From Agrobacterium larrymoorei (lineage in GTDB: Bacteria > Pseudomonadota > Alphaproteobacteria > Rhizobiales > Rhizobiaceae), in contig NZ_CP039691.1 in assembly GCF_005145045.1 (NCBI RefSeq), positions 2,182,001 to 2,246,000 on the forward strand: 64,000 nucleotides of DNA, read 5' to 3'. The stretch's first letter is position 1, and every line of letters starts with the position of its first letter. The notes under the pieces are model-generated. The model ran no database searches and was not told the origin of the DNA. It saw only the letters and a program-made list of their open reading frames with translations. The position numbers and the translations under genes are program-made. Shown in pieces: positions 38,801 to 46,598 of the stretch.

Positions 38801-39672
38801 TCCACACCGGGCAGCACGCGGCACTCACCTGCCCGCATATCGGTCCCGAACCACGTCACCACCAGAGCCACGCTTTCAAGATTCGGGCAAAGCGCCTGCA
38901 ATTCGTCGATGGAAGCCTTCCAGTCGGTCGCGGCTGCAAGCGTGTTGCGGTTCAGAATGCGGCTTTCGCCTGCACCCGTCCGCTCGGAAACCGCAACCGT
39001 CGCATAACCATGCTCCGTCGCACCCGGAATAACAGTTATGGCCCGTATCTGGTTTTCCAGCGTCCCGATTGGCCGCAGCACCTCGAATTGCAGCAGCGGA
39101 ATGCGGTTGCCGAAACTCTCCAGCGCCAGCCGCTCGAACACCACATAGCACATGCCGCGATAGGCGGTCGCGTTGTCGCTCCCCTGCCTCGCCTCGATCA
39201 GCGGGTCGGGCAGTTGCGTTTCGCTGCCGGGATAGAAGCGCATCTCGATGCCGGTCAGGTCCAGTTCCTGCCCATCCGCCCAGACGCGCCGCACCATGGC
39301 CACCTCGCCCTCGCAAAGCCCGATGGCCAGATTGGCATAGTAGCTATAGGTCTCAACCGTCGTGCTGCTGCTACTGCTGCTCTTTCCACCCTGCCGCTCC
39401 CGCGTCACGCTTTCCTCGAACCGCGTCGCCCAGATCAGCGTGCCGCCGATGCGCGCCGTACCATAGACGCGTGAAATCGCCGCCCCCTCTTCCGCCCCCG
39501 GAATCCGCGCCGTCGAAAGCCGCGCACCCGTCACCGTGCGAGAGGAGGAGAAAAGCGCGCTATCGACGGCACTCCCCGCCAACGCCCCCGCCGCCCTGCC
39601 AATGATCGCGCCAACCGGCCCGAAAATACTGCCGATAGCAGCACCCGCCGCCTGAAAAACTAGGGTTGCCAA
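35875..39672 (-). CDS. GTA gp15-like host-specificity / tail-tip megatron protein
   Basis: A 1265-residue baseplate hub protein, the largest of the GTA. After an N-terminal Gly/Ala-rich segment, a TIM-barrel glycoside-hydrolase-like domain lies at about residues 420-750 ('TYAADWSEYFGYQP', 'SNIDAVGIDNYMPLSDWR', 'KPIWFTELGCPAIDKGANRPN', 'IFVWTWDARPYPAFP'), then a phage-tail type 3 domain (~790-950) and a C-terminal fibre-like part with 'LRGLAGTEDAM'. It matches the GTA_TIM family exactly in layout and would form the tail tip that contacts recipient cells. It is coupled closely to gp14 (three bases). Confidence 0.95.
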   Translation of the reverse strand: MATLVFQAAGAAIGSIFGPVGAIIGRAAGALAGSAVDSALFSSSRTVTGARLSTARIPGAEEGAAISRVYGTARIGGTLIWATRFEESVTRERQGGKSSSSSSTTVETYSYYANLAIGLCEGEVAMVRRVWADGQELDLTGIEMRFYPGSETQLPDPLIEARQGSDNATAYRGMCYVVFERLALESFGNRIPLLQFEVLRPIGTLENQIRAITVIPGATEHGYATVAVSERTGAGESRILNRNTLAAATDWKASIDELQALCPNLESVALVVTWFGTDMRAGECRVLPGVEVSYRDRESVTWSVAGMGRAQARLVSRNDGGAAYGGTPSDNSVLQAIADLKARGLKVCLYPFVMMDVPADNGLPDPYGKASQDAYGWRGNITCHPAAGQPGTVDGTAVGRTQVATFSNRADGYRRMVLHYAALAKAAGGVDTFLIGSELRGLTRVRDGAGAFPFVEELVRLAGDVRAVVGASTKLTYAADWSEYFGYQPADGSGDVFFNLDTLWASSNIDAVGIDNYMPLSDWRDEDALEEGLDGFLGPDDGAGFARSIAGGEGYDWYYASEAERASRVRSTISDGLRGKHWVFRYKDLQGWWQNRHYDRVNGAERAEPTGWMPGMKPIWFTELGCPAIDKGANRPNTFIDPKSSESAYPHFSSRMRSDGQQRRFLEAHHGYWQGEDRLAGMVEPSRIFVWTWDARPYPAFPLDSETWSDGTNWRTGHWLNGRLGATTLADLIGRVLTEHGFADFDVSAVTGDVGGYVQGDVTSARSLLEPLLEAFQVDVVEDGASLRFVSRSRAVSKTKVISAYADIEDSALWSETRGHDGDFAAEAVMTAFNPALDYEQASVRSRRIDNAGSRVLRYDLGAVIAQETAQNAVEALLRDNRLARRSVSFSISPQEIDLDAGDCVRLADGPAGRFLISRIEDGDVRRIEAREFSSASQSLTSESETPRTSAGGASDGFDPDIVLMDLPRFEAGEAAQFARVAVYAKPWRRMALSASAGTEGYEGRALLEQPARIGSLIGTLPGGFEGRFNLSGAIKIRLPYGELSSASDVAVLNGANRIAIRSASGEFEVAAFAMATEVEANIWQLTRLLRGLAGTEDAMAAGAVEGAEIIVLDAGAVPMGLRDEERGLQLNWILEAGGAQVSRVGPFAFAGGVRAQTPLAPVHLRARRGADGVRFSWVRRGRVDADGWDAADIPLDEASERYRIEILSGAAILRSVEVSEATWLYEAGSELADFEQAQTQLEIRIRQLGRAVPLGIAAQAILQL

Positions 39673-39675
39673 AGC

Positions 39676-40110
39676 TCACACCTCTGGAAAACGAAAGATA
39701 CCCGCAATGCGCCGCCGCCAGGATGGCACCAGCGCGGAGCGCAGCACGGCGGCCTGCTCGTAAGCGTGGATGAAGTGGTCGGCACCGGCCAGAATGCCCG
39801 CATGTTTCGCCGCGCAATCCGCCTGCCAGCGAAACAGCAGCAGGTCTCCCGGCAAAGCCTCCGCCATGCTTTCGATGGGCTGAAAGTGCCGCTCTGCCGC
39901 CAGCATCAGCCGGTCTTCACTGCCGCGTTCGGCCCAGTCGCGCGCATAGGGCGGCGGAAGCTCCGGCTCTTGCCCGTAAATCTCCCGCCACACACCGCGC
40001 ACAAGGCCAAGGCAATCACAGCCGACCCCTTTCAGCGATGCCTGATGTCGATAGGGCGTGCCGATCCAACCTTCCGTCCGCGCCAGAACCCGTTCCCCGA
40101 TCACACTCAT
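39676..40110 (-). CDS. GTA gp14-like NlpC/P60 peptidase
   Basis: A 144-residue NlpC/P60-fold cell-wall peptidase of the tail tip. The catalytic Cys lies in 'GCDCLGLV' (C33) and the catalytic His in 'AAKHAGILAG', with the opening 'WIGTPYRHQ' typical of the family. It probably cleaves peptidoglycan stem peptides as the particle injects DNA. Its ATG overlaps the gp13 stop by four bases. Confidence 0.93.
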   Translation of the reverse strand: MSVIGERVLARTEGWIGTPYRHQASLKGVGCDCLGLVRGVWREIYGQEPELPPPYARDWAERGSEDRLMLAAERHFQPIESMAEALPGDLLLFRWQADCAAKHAGILAGADHFIHAYEQAAVLRSALVPSWRRRIAGIFRFPEV

Positions 40111-40994
40111 GAAAACAGCGCTCCGCCATCATGCTGCGTTCGGCTGGTCACATAGGAATAGGCGAAATCCGCCCCCGGCATGTGCGGGAAGCCTCTGAAA
40201 TTCAGGTGGTTGCCAAACTTCGCCTTGCAGGTGGCAAAGCTCTTGTCGCAGCCCGCCGTCACCGTAAATCCATCACCCGGCTGCGGCGCGGTTTCCATCG
40301 GCAGCCAGAATGTCAGCGTCGTCACCGCGTTCTGGCTCGCATGGTCGTCCAGATCGAAGCTCACTCCCGCATTCGCGCCGCTATCAAACCTCAGCTTGCC
40401 CTGCTGGAAGAAGCCCTCAGCGAAGCCACCGAGGCCACCAACCGTTATCCGCCCCTGCCCATCAACCCCCAGAACCGTGCCACTGGCCTGAAAGCCCGCA
40501 AGCGTTGCCCCGCAACGGGCATCGCCCAGCGCCGCATCGCACCGGCGTCCGTAGATCCGTCCCTGCGGCTGGCTCAGACGGTGGGCGAAGCTGCGCAGTT
40601 CCGCCTTGAACGCCCCGCCGGATCGCGTCACCTCACCGATTTCGCGCACTTTCAGCAGCATGTGTTGCGCTTCCGGCGCGCTCCAGTTGACGAGGTAGAG
40701 TTCCACCCGCGCGCCGTCATAGCGCCCGCTGGCAAGGTCCGCCTCGCTCACCGCCTCGCTCGAAAAGCCACCCGCCACCTCGCCGCTGCTCGCCGCCAGA
40801 CCTGTCTCGCTGTCGCTTTCGCTGGCCTGAAATCCGCTTGCGGCAAGGTAGGCCACGCCGCCAAAATGCAGTGGTTCGTCATGTTCGGTAAATCCCAGCA
40901 CGCTGCCATCGCGCAGCGTCACCTTCCAGCAATGGCATGTGGTCGTCGCCTCGCCGCTCAAATGCGCGGCAAGCTCCGTTGGCACAGTCTTCAT
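40107..40994 (-). CDS. GTA gp13-like tail protein (DUF2163)
   Basis: A 295-residue DUF2163 / phage BR0599-family protein. Diagnostic blocks are 'CHCWKVTLRDGSVLGFTEHD' near the N-terminus and 'GRIYGRRCDAALGDARCG' in the middle, and the C-terminus has 'CDKSFATCKAKFGNHLNFRGFPHMPG'. The paired cysteines fit the iron-sulfur cluster known for the RcGTA baseplate protein. It overlaps the gp12 stop and gp14 start. Confidence 0.93.
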   Translation of the reverse strand: MKTVPTELAAHLSGEATTTCHCWKVTLRDGSVLGFTEHDEPLHFGGVAYLAASGFQASESDSETGLAASSGEVAGGFSSEAVSEADLASGRYDGARVELYLVNWSAPEAQHMLLKVREIGEVTRSGGAFKAELRSFAHRLSQPQGRIYGRRCDAALGDARCGATLAGFQASGTVLGVDGQGRITVGGLGGFAEGFFQQGKLRFDSGANAGVSFDLDDHASQNAVTTLTFWLPMETAPQPGDGFTVTAGCDKSFATCKAKFGNHLNFRGFPHMPGADFAYSYVTSRTQHDGGALFS

Positions 40995-41629
40995 GGCAAA
41001 ATCTCCACAAGCGGAATGGATGGAATGCGCCCTGCCTCGAAAGCACTAAGGCTGACGTCGATCCGGTCGATATCGAAGCGCACCGGCACATCGAATTCGA
41101 AACCCGCCCGCACCGCCGCCCCCGCCGCCGGTATGTGCCCCGCCCCGAAGGTCACAACACCGGTGGCATGATCGATCTCGATAGCCTCCGCCGAAACAGC
41201 AGCCCCGTTCACCGAAACCACCACCGTTCCAACCACGGGTTTCGCAATCGTCCGCGTCCACCCTCCGCCCGCATCGGCATAGGTCTTCGTCAGTTGAAAC
41301 CGCGCGGTCTCGCCATCTCCCGTGCCGATCCGCTGATCCGCCGCCGTCGGCAAGGTCAGCGGCGGCCCGGATCGAAAATCCACCGGGTCCCGAAACCGAA
41401 ACCCGTAAAGCTGCCCGCCCCGCGCCTCGAAAAACTCCAGCACCGCATAAAGGTCACTCACCGAACGCACCCCGGAGCCCGCATCGTAAGCCCGCCGCGA
41501 ATTGCGCCACCTTTGGTTCCGGTTCTCGCGCCCGTTGGAAAGATTGACCACATCCGTCCGCCGCACAGGCCCGCCACTGGTGCCCAGCGCCAGGCGCAAT
41601 GGAAACCGCACTTCATGAAATGCTGCCAT
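40991..41629 (-). CDS. GTA gp12-like distal tail protein (DUF2460)
   Basis: A 212-residue DUF2460 protein. Family blocks include 'FHEVRFPLRLALGTSGGP', 'RTDVVNLSNGRENRNQRW', 'RRAYDAGSGVRSVSDLYAVL' and 'RGGQLYGFRFRDPVDF'. It serves as the distal tail / baseplate adaptor in GTAs. It follows gp11 after a ~180-bp gap with a repeat and overlaps gp13 by four bases. Confidence 0.94.
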   Translation of the reverse strand: MAAFHEVRFPLRLALGTSGGPVRRTDVVNLSNGRENRNQRWRNSRRAYDAGSGVRSVSDLYAVLEFFEARGGQLYGFRFRDPVDFRSGPPLTLPTAADQRIGTGDGETARFQLTKTYADAGGGWTRTIAKPVVGTVVVSVNGAAVSAEAIEIDHATGVVTFGAGHIPAAGAAVRAGFEFDVPVRFDIDRIDVSLSAFEAGRIPSIPLVEILP

Positions 41630-41713
41630 GATATTGATCCCGGATTCTTTTTTGATTTGACGTCAGCCAGAAATCAGCCCGTCACCAACCGCTTGCTCAG
41701 CGCCGCCGCGAGC

Positions 41714-41792
41714 CGATCTCCCCACCATCATCCTGAGCCTGTCGAAGGGGTGGGGGAGATGTCCGGCAGGACAGAGGGGGGTGAGCCGCGAA
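41714..41792. repeat. Palindromic repeat between gp11 and gp12
   Basis: GATCTCCCCACC ... GGTGGGGGAGAT followed by GTCCGGCAGGACAGAGGGGGG. The same unit recurs at 45092-45232 and 46485-46536, where it is split by the IS481-type element. Confidence 0.7.
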
Positions 41793-41812
41793 TGACAGAT
41801 TCCCCTCGAAAC

Positions 41813-42388
41813 TCATAACCCCCGCTGCCCCCGCCCGACACTACGCGCCAGCATCGCGCTGATCTGCCCCTCACTGCGCCGGAAGCTCGCAGCATCGGTC
41901 GCCGTCACATTGAACACGATCTGCGATCCAACGCCCCCACCAGCAGCAACTCCAAGCGAACCATCCGCCCCGCGCTTCAGCGGCAGAATAGCCTCGCGTC
42001 CCGCCTCGCCCATCAGTCCCATATCGCCACCCATCGGGAAAAACGTCGGGCTGGAAACCACCCCGCCATCGGCAAAAGGCGTCACCCGCCCCGGCACACC
42101 GCCATCAGCAAAGGCAAACAGCGACCCCGCACCCGAGGTCAGACTGCCCACCGCCCCCGAAAGCATGTTTTCCAAAGGCTTCAGCCCGGCAGAAAGCGCA
42201 ATATTCGAAAGCCGCGTACCCAGCCCCTGCAGCACGCTGTCCAGCCCCTTCCCCCCAACCGTCGCCGCCTGCAAGGCCGAAGTCAGTGCAGCCCCGAACC
42301 GCTGCGACCGCTTCTCCAGATCGTCCATCACCGAAACCAAAGCCTCCGCCTCATCCCGGCTCTCCGCAAAGCTCATCTCATCTGCCAT
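41813..42388 (-). CDS. GTA gp11-like short tail tape-measure protein
   Basis: A 191-residue phage tail tape-measure-like protein, close in size to the short RcGTA version that suits a short tail and ~4.5-kb DNA. ATG 42388 (MADEMSFAES) has AAAGG upstream. The N-terminal half is helical ('MDDLEKRSQRFGAALTSALQAA'), followed by Gly-rich segments 'FADGGVPGRVTPFADGGVV' and 'GEAGREAILPLKRGADGSL', typical of tape-measure C-termini. Confidence 0.92.
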   Translation of the reverse strand: MADEMSFAESRDEAEALVSVMDDLEKRSQRFGAALTSALQAATVGGKGLDSVLQGLGTRLSNIALSAGLKPLENMLSGAVGSLTSGAGSLFAFADGGVPGRVTPFADGGVVSSPTFFPMGGDMGLMGEAGREAILPLKRGADGSLGVAAGGGVGSQIVFNVTATDAASFRRSEGQISAMLARSVGRGQRGL

Positions 42389-42487
42389 GGGCCTGCCTTT
42401 CTGATTCAAATCTAGGGAATAAGTGACTGAAGTTTAATTGTTTTGTGACGGATGTGATGCGGAGGATACCGAAGGCCAAAGCTCCTA

Positions 42488-42706
42488 TCACCCATCCGGA
42501 AACTGCAACATCAGCGCCTCCATCCCGGCACGAAGGCCTTCCGGCCTCGGCCTTGCTCCGCCGGTCATCGCAAAGAATTCGAGCGGTGTCAGCGCCCAGA
42601 AAATGTGTGGGGAAAGCCGCAGCAGGCAGAGACCGGCATGGATCACCTGCTCCCAGGGAAAGGGCCGTGCTTCCTGCCCGCTGCCCCTGCCTGCTGCGGC
42701 TTTCAA
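42488..42706 (-). CDS. GTA gp10.1-like tail assembly chaperone
   Basis: A 72-residue protein of the small phage tail assembly chaperone type (TIGR02216/DUF2376 group): 'PFPWEQVIHAGLCLLRLSPHIFW' and 'LTPLEFFAMTGGA' are the family blocks. Its ATG overlaps the stop of gp10 by four bases, which resembles the G / G-T arrangement of tail assembly genes, though here it is a separate coupled gene. Confidence 0.9.
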   Translation of the reverse strand: MKAAAGRGSGQEARPFPWEQVIHAGLCLLRLSPHIFWALTPLEFFAMTGGARPRPEGLRAGMEALMLQFPDG

Positions 42707-43065
42707 GGGGAAGCGGCTGTCGCCTCCCCTGGGCCGGTTCCGGCAAAGGTCGCGGTCAGGAGGTCTCCCACGATCCTTGCATAACCGGCAATGCCGCCCT
42801 CTATGCTCATTGCGCCGACATCATCGTCGGAAAACACATTGCCCGCGCCGCGAAGTCCCGCACCGATGACGCGGATCATGTCCGCCGCCTTCATCCGCCC
42901 GCTGGCGAACCGGCTGGCGAGGCCCGTCAGATCGTCTACGGCGAATGCCGTTTCCAGCTCTGCCAGCGCACCGAGCGTCAGGCACAGGATACGCCGCTCC
43001 CCATCCAGCACCGCCTCGACCTCGCCGCGACGGCGGTTGGCACGCCCCAAATTCACGGCCCCCAT
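42703..43065 (-). CDS. GTA gp10-like tail protein
   Basis: A 120-residue protein of the gene-transfer-agent gp10 family: 'NRRRGEVEAVLDGERRILCLTLGALAELE' and 'KAADMIRVIGAGLRGAG'. It corresponds to the gpG-like tail assembly protein. The ATG at 43065 overlaps the gp9 stop; a GTG at 43068 would add one residue. It is part of the tightly coupled gp9-gp10-gp10.1 set. Confidence 0.92.
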   Translation of the reverse strand: MGAVNLGRANRRRGEVEAVLDGERRILCLTLGALAELETAFAVDDLTGLASRFASGRMKAADMIRVIGAGLRGAGNVFSDDDVGAMSIEGGIAGYARIVGDLLTATFAGTGPGEATAASP

Positions 43066-43472
43066 CACAAGGCTCCGAAGCTGATTGCGCCAGCCGATTC
43101 CAGCGCGATCTCGAACTGCACCTCACCGTCGTAGCGACCGGAATATTCCAGCGCCGTAATCTGAAACCGCCCCGAAATCGTGCCAAAATCCGGTATGACG
43201 ATCTGCCAGCTGGGTATCGATCCGGCGAAAAACGCTGTCCGAACCAGCCCATCACTTTGTAGATCCTTGAAGATACCCGATGCCGTCAGCCCCGCACGCT
43301 GAACACTCGTGCCCGAAAGCAACTCCCGCCACCGCCCGGAACTCTCCGCATCGGTCACATCCACGGTCTCGGCATTGAACGCCAGCCGCTTGGTCCTCAA
43401 CCCCGCAACGGTCACGAAAGTCCCGCCATTATCGATCTTCAGCAGCAGGTCTTTCCCCTTCTGCGCCACCAT
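43065..43472 (-). CDS. GTA gp9-like major tail protein
   Basis: A 135-residue phage major tail tube protein (TP901-1 family). Blocks are 'MVAQKGKDLLLKI', 'LRTKRLAFNAETVDVTDAES', 'GRWRELLSG' and 'GRYDGEVQFEIALESAG'. It polymerises into the tail tube. An element of the MITE-like repeat follows on its 5' side, so it is separated from gp8 by 261 bp. Confidence 0.94.
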   Translation of the reverse strand: MVAQKGKDLLLKIDNGGTFVTVAGLRTKRLAFNAETVDVTDAESSGRWRELLSGTSVQRAGLTASGIFKDLQSDGLVRTAFFAGSIPSWQIVIPDFGTISGRFQITALEYSGRYDGEVQFEIALESAGAISFGAL

Positions 43473-43515
43473 GATGTTGTCCTTTCAATGGAATGAAAAA
43501 ATGATGCGGAGGGGT

Positions 43516-43710
43516 GCGGCGGGCTTATCTCTCCCCTTGTGGGAGAGAAAGCGATTTCAACATCTTAGCGTCAGCTAAGTGTTAGAAATCGCAAGTGAGG
43601 GGTGTACCGCGACCTCAAGCGTAACCCCTCACCTGAAAAATCTAAGACTTAGCTAAAGCTAAGATCATGATTTTTCTTCCTCTCCCACAGGGGGAGAGGT
43701 AACCCGCCGC
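43516..43710. repeat. MITE-like palindromic repeat, copy 1 (gp8-gp9 gap)
   Basis: About 195 bp with imperfect terminal inverted repeats (GCGGCGGGCTTATCTCTCCC at one end, its complement at the other). Inside are CTTAGCGTCAGCTAAG and CTTAGCTAAAGCTAAG hairpins and a GAGGGGT / ACCCCTC pair. Two further copies are at 51622-51835 and 58151-58442. No coding capacity. Confidence 0.85.
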
Positions 43711-43733
43711 GCCCTCATCGCCAGCCGAACGCC

Positions 43734-44135
43734 CTACTCCGTCACCGCCCGAAACCTGATCTCCGTCACGAATTGCTGTGCCTTCGTCTCCCGTCGGCTG
43801 CGCATGGAGCGATAGAACAGGCTCACCAGCACGGCCCCGTCATCCAGAACCAGAGCGGCATCGTCCAGCAGCACCATGATGCGGCTGGCAATGTCCTGCG
43901 CCTTTTTCCGCCCGCCCGCATCGCACCACACTTCCAGCGTCAGCAGGTGTTCCTCACCCTTTTCAGACGCGGTGGAATAGTCGCGGCTTTCCAGCTCACC
44001 CGTCACCACGCAGGGCAGCACGGTGCGTGGCATCAAGCGGTCGATCAGCCCGGCGGGACCGATCATGCCCTTGAGCAAAGTGTCGGCGGAAAGCTGCGCA
44101 TGGATGGCCCTCAACAGGGCGTTTCCCGCGCTCAT
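43734..44135 (-). CDS. GTA gp8-like tail completion protein (DUF3168)
   Basis: A 133-residue DUF3168 protein: 'ALLRAIHAQLSADTLLKGMIG', 'LPCVVTGELESRDYSTASEKGEEH', and 'FYRSMRSRRETKAQQFVTEIRFRAV'. ATG 44135 has GGAG eight bases upstream and overlaps the gp7 stop. It probably terminates or completes the tail at the head-proximal end. Confidence 0.92.
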   Translation of the reverse strand: MSAGNALLRAIHAQLSADTLLKGMIGPAGLIDRLMPRTVLPCVVTGELESRDYSTASEKGEEHLLTLEVWCDAGGRKKAQDIASRIMVLLDDAALVLDDGAVLVSLFYRSMRSRRETKAQQFVTEIRFRAVTE

Positions 44136-44467
44136 TCGCTGCTCTCCTCGCAACGGCAGACGATGAAGCGACCCGTCTCATCCGGGTCCGTCACCGTCTT
44201 GATCGAAAACAGGCGCGCACCCTTTCTGAACCGCATCCCCACCTGAATATCGTTGCGAAAGCCCAGCCAGATGCGGTGGGTTATGGTCACGCCTTCCGCA
44301 GATGCGCGCTCATAGATGCTCTGCGAGGCTGGTTCGATGGCGGCCCACAGCGAACGCTGAAACCGCCATTCGCTCAACGCGCCACCCTGCCCGTCAGGCA
44401 CATCCTCCGGCGCCTCCAGGTCCAGCCGCGCCGTCAGCTGGCCGGGGTCGAGAAAAGTCAGGTTCAT
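44132..44467 (-). CDS. GTA gp7-like head-tail adaptor
   Basis: A 111-residue phage head-tail joining protein (SPP1 gp16-like). Blocks are 'LTARLDLEAPEDVPDGQGG', 'EWRFQRSLWAAIEP', 'THRIWLGFRNDIQVGMRFR' and 'RLFSIKTVTDPDETGRFIVC'. The frame is open further upstream inside gp6, but the family starts at ATG 44467, two bases after the gp6 stop. Coupled to gp8 by four-base overlap. Confidence 0.93.
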   Translation of the reverse strand: MNLTFLDPGQLTARLDLEAPEDVPDGQGGALSEWRFQRSLWAAIEPASQSIYERASAEGVTITHRIWLGFRNDIQVGMRFRKGARLFSIKTVTDPDETGRFIVCRCEESSE

Positions 44468-44469
44468 GG

Positions 44470-45039
44470 TCACAATCCCACTCGTCTGAACGGCGCAGTC
44501 AGCCGCTCGTAACCCGCAGGCACGCCAGCAGGCTGGTCGGCAGCGGCCACCACCCCGCGAAAGGCGAACATATGTGCAATGTGGATAAGCATTGCCCGCT
44601 TCAGCGTATCGGGCACATCCGCGCCGCTTTCGCCGAAACCAGCCGTAAAATCGATCTCGATACCGTTCAGCGGCTGGCCGGGGTTGGGCGGCTGGCGCAG
44701 CCACAGACGCGCCGGTCTGGCCTCGCCATCCAGAAGCCTGTCGGTCCCGGTCACGTCGAGCGGATCGCCCGCATCGTCGAAAACCAGAATCTTTTCGATG
44801 GCTTGCACCGGCCCCTTCGCAATCTGAATCACGCCATCCTTCGGCCATTCGTCCAGATAAAGCCGATAGGTCTGGCGCATCAGGCAAAGCCCGGTTCCGC
44901 GCTCAAGATGCTCCCTTACAGTGCGGATCAGCGCGCTCAGCAGCGCATCCTCATGCTCGCCATCCAGCCGCAAATGCGCCTTCACATCGGCAAGCGTCAC
45001 CGCCTCCGCTGTGGGCGGAGTGATTTGTGCATAGGTCAT
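44470..45039 (-). CDS. GTA gp6-like head-tail connector
   Basis: A 189-residue phage gp6-like connector (TIGR02215 type). The opening 'PTAEAVTLADVKAHLRLDGEHEDALLSALIRTVREHLERGTG' is diagnostic, as is 'FTAGFGESGADVPDTLKRAMLIHIAHM' near the C-terminus. It binds the portal ring on the capsid vertex. In typical GTAs it follows the capsid gene directly; here an IS481-type element and a repeat lie between (1.5 kb). Confidence 0.93.
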   Translation of the reverse strand: MTYAQITPPTAEAVTLADVKAHLRLDGEHEDALLSALIRTVREHLERGTGLCLMRQTYRLYLDEWPKDGVIQIAKGPVQAIEKILVFDDAGDPLDVTGTDRLLDGEARPARLWLRQPPNPGQPLNGIEIDFTAGFGESGADVPDTLKRAMLIHIAHMFAFRGVVAAADQPAGVPAGYERLTAPFRRVGL

Positions 45040-45232
45040 GGGGTCTCCGGGAAGTGGAAATCAGGGTCGTTGCCGTGGCAACTATTGTCCATCATTGCCC
45101 GTGGCACACCCCCCTCTGTCCTGCCGGACATCTCCCCCACAGGTGGGGAGATTGGCAAGTGGCGCGACCTTCGCTTCATTCTCAACCTTCAAGATGAGCG
45201 AGCGATCGCGGCGAGTCGATCTCCCCACCTGT

Positions 45233-46484
45233 TGTACAGCCTTGAGACATAGTTGACAGATGTTCGGAGACATCCCTGACAGTTTTGCTCTGTGGCAAAG
45301 GAGGTCGGGATGGCTTGGCGGGAGGTGTCTGTCGTGGATCAGCGAAGCGAATTTGTGATGCTTGCGTCGTTGGAGGGGGCCAATGTTTCGGCTTTGTCCA
45401 AGCGTTTCGGCATCAGTCGGCAGACGGGGTATCTTTGGCTGCGGCGGGCAAAGGCGGGAGAGACCGTGCAGGATCGCTCCCGTCGTCCGCATTCAAGCCC
45501 TTTTCGAACCCCCGATGATCTGGAGCGCAGTGTCGTCGATATTCGTGACGAGCACCCGGCCTGGGGTGCCCGCAAGATCGCAAGGCGAATGCGCGACCTT
45601 GGTATGGAGCCGCCTTGCGTCTCCACCGTGCATGCCGTTCTTTCCCGCCATGGCAGGATCGGGGCGCGACCGAGTGAGCGCATGGCAAACGGTCGCTTCG
45701 AGCGCGAGGCGCCCAACCTCCTCTGGCAAATGGACTTCAAAGGGCGCATCCAGATGGCCTGTGGCAACTGGTGCTATCCCCTAACCATCATCGATGACCA
45801 CTCCCGCTTCGCCATTGCCATCGAAGCCTGCCCCAACGAGCAGCTGGAGACCGTTCGGGCCAGGCTGGAGGCGATCTTTCGTCGCTATGGCATGCCGATG
45901 GCCATTTACTGCGACAATGGCAATCCATGGGGTGCGGGCGTGCCCAATCAATGGACGCGGCTGCGGGTCTGGCTGTTGAAGCTTGGCATCGAATTGATCC
46001 ATTCCCGGCCTTATCATCCGCAGGGTCGTGGCAAGAACGAACGGTTTCATCGTAGTCTCAAGGCGGAAGTGACGGACTTCACAACGCTCTTGGATCAGGC
46101 CCACGCCCAAAAAGCGTTCGACCGCTGGCGCCGTATCTACAATCACCATCGCCCGCACGAAGCGCTCGGCATGGCCGTGCCCGCAAGCCGCTATCGGCCT
46201 TCCTCACGTGCATTTCCCAACCAGCTTCCAGAGCCCATCTACGACAGAAGCGAGATCGTTCGCTGCGTCAGTTCGACCAAGGGCTATGTCAGCTTCAAGG
46301 GCAAGACCTGGCGGGTGCCGAACGCCTTCAGAAACGAACGCCTGGCCATCCGATCCCTCAACCGCACAGGCCTCTACGGCGTCTTCTTCGGCGCAACCCA
46401 GGTCGCAAAAATCAACCTTGAAAGCTAGGCCGCACTGTCAGGGATGTCTCCGAACATCTGTCAGGGATGTGTCCGGTCTTTACA
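45233..46484 (+). mobile_element. Complete IS481-family insertion sequence
   Basis: 1252 bp bounded by TGTA...TACA. The ends carry inverted repeats; a 29-bp block (45254-45282 and 46435-46463) is perfectly complementary and lies 21 bp in from each end. A 5-bp direct repeat CCTGT (45228-45232 and 46485-46489) is the target duplication. It contains one intact transposase gene. The element is in the opposite orientation to the GTA genes. Confidence 0.92.
45310..46428 (+). CDS. IS481-family transposase
   Basis: A 372-residue DDE transposase. ATG 45310 has a strong AAAGGAGG; a GTG at 45292 would add six residues. N-terminal helix-turn-helix at residues ~12-50 ('ANVSALSKRFGISRQTGYLW'), then the integrase core with Asp in 'NLLWQMDFKGR', Asp in 'IYCDNGNPWG' and Glu in 'KNERFHRSLKAE'. 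The C-terminal 'RYRPSSRAFP' and 'YDRSEIVRCVSSTKGYVSF' are typical of IS481. No frameshift, so it is probably active. Confidence 0.95.
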   Translation: MAWREVSVVDQRSEFVMLASLEGANVSALSKRFGISRQTGYLWLRRAKAGETVQDRSRRPHSSPFRTPDDLERSVVDIRDEHPAWGARKIARRMRDLGMEPPCVSTVHAVLSRHGRIGARPSERMANGRFEREAPNLLWQMDFKGRIQMACGNWCYPLTIIDDHSRFAIAIEACPNEQLETVRARLEAIFRRYGMPMAIYCDNGNPWGAGVPNQWTRLRVWLLKLGIELIHSRPYHPQGRGKNERFHRSLKAEVTDFTTLLDQAHAQKAFDRWRRIYNHHRPHEALGMAVPASRYRPSSRAFPNQLPEPIYDRSEIVRCVSSTKGYVSFKGKTWRVPNAFRNERLAIRSLNRTGLYGVFFGATQVAKINLES

Positions 46485-46549
46485 CCTGTGGGGGAGATGT
46501 CCGGCAGGACAGAGGGGGGTGTGCCACGGGCAATGACGCTTATCGTCGT

Positions 46550-46586
46550 CTTCCACCATGTCGGGCCAATCCCGACATGGTGGAAG
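46550..46586. terminator. Perfect 16-bp stem-loop beyond the capsid gene
   Basis: CTTCCACCATGTCGGG and its exact complement around CCAAT, 13 bp past the capsid stop. There is no T run, so it may act as a transcript stabiliser, a factor-dependent terminator or another small repeat. Confidence 0.5.
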
Positions 46587-46598
46587 TATTGAAAACAA

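Larger units (their letters stand above)
45092..46536. repeat. Palindromic repeat split by the IS481-type element
   Basis: The left arm (45092-45232) reads TCATTGCCCGTGGCACAC then CCCCCTCTGTCCTGCCGGAC; the right arm (46485-46536) is its inverted complement and ends GTGTGCCACGGGCAATGA. Together they reconstruct one ~190-bp palindromic element of the same family as 41714-41792, interrupted by insertion. Confidence 0.75.

Noticed and set aside
44468..44887. Upstream extension of the gp7 frame
   Set aside because: Lies entirely inside gp6 in another frame; the family starts at 44467.
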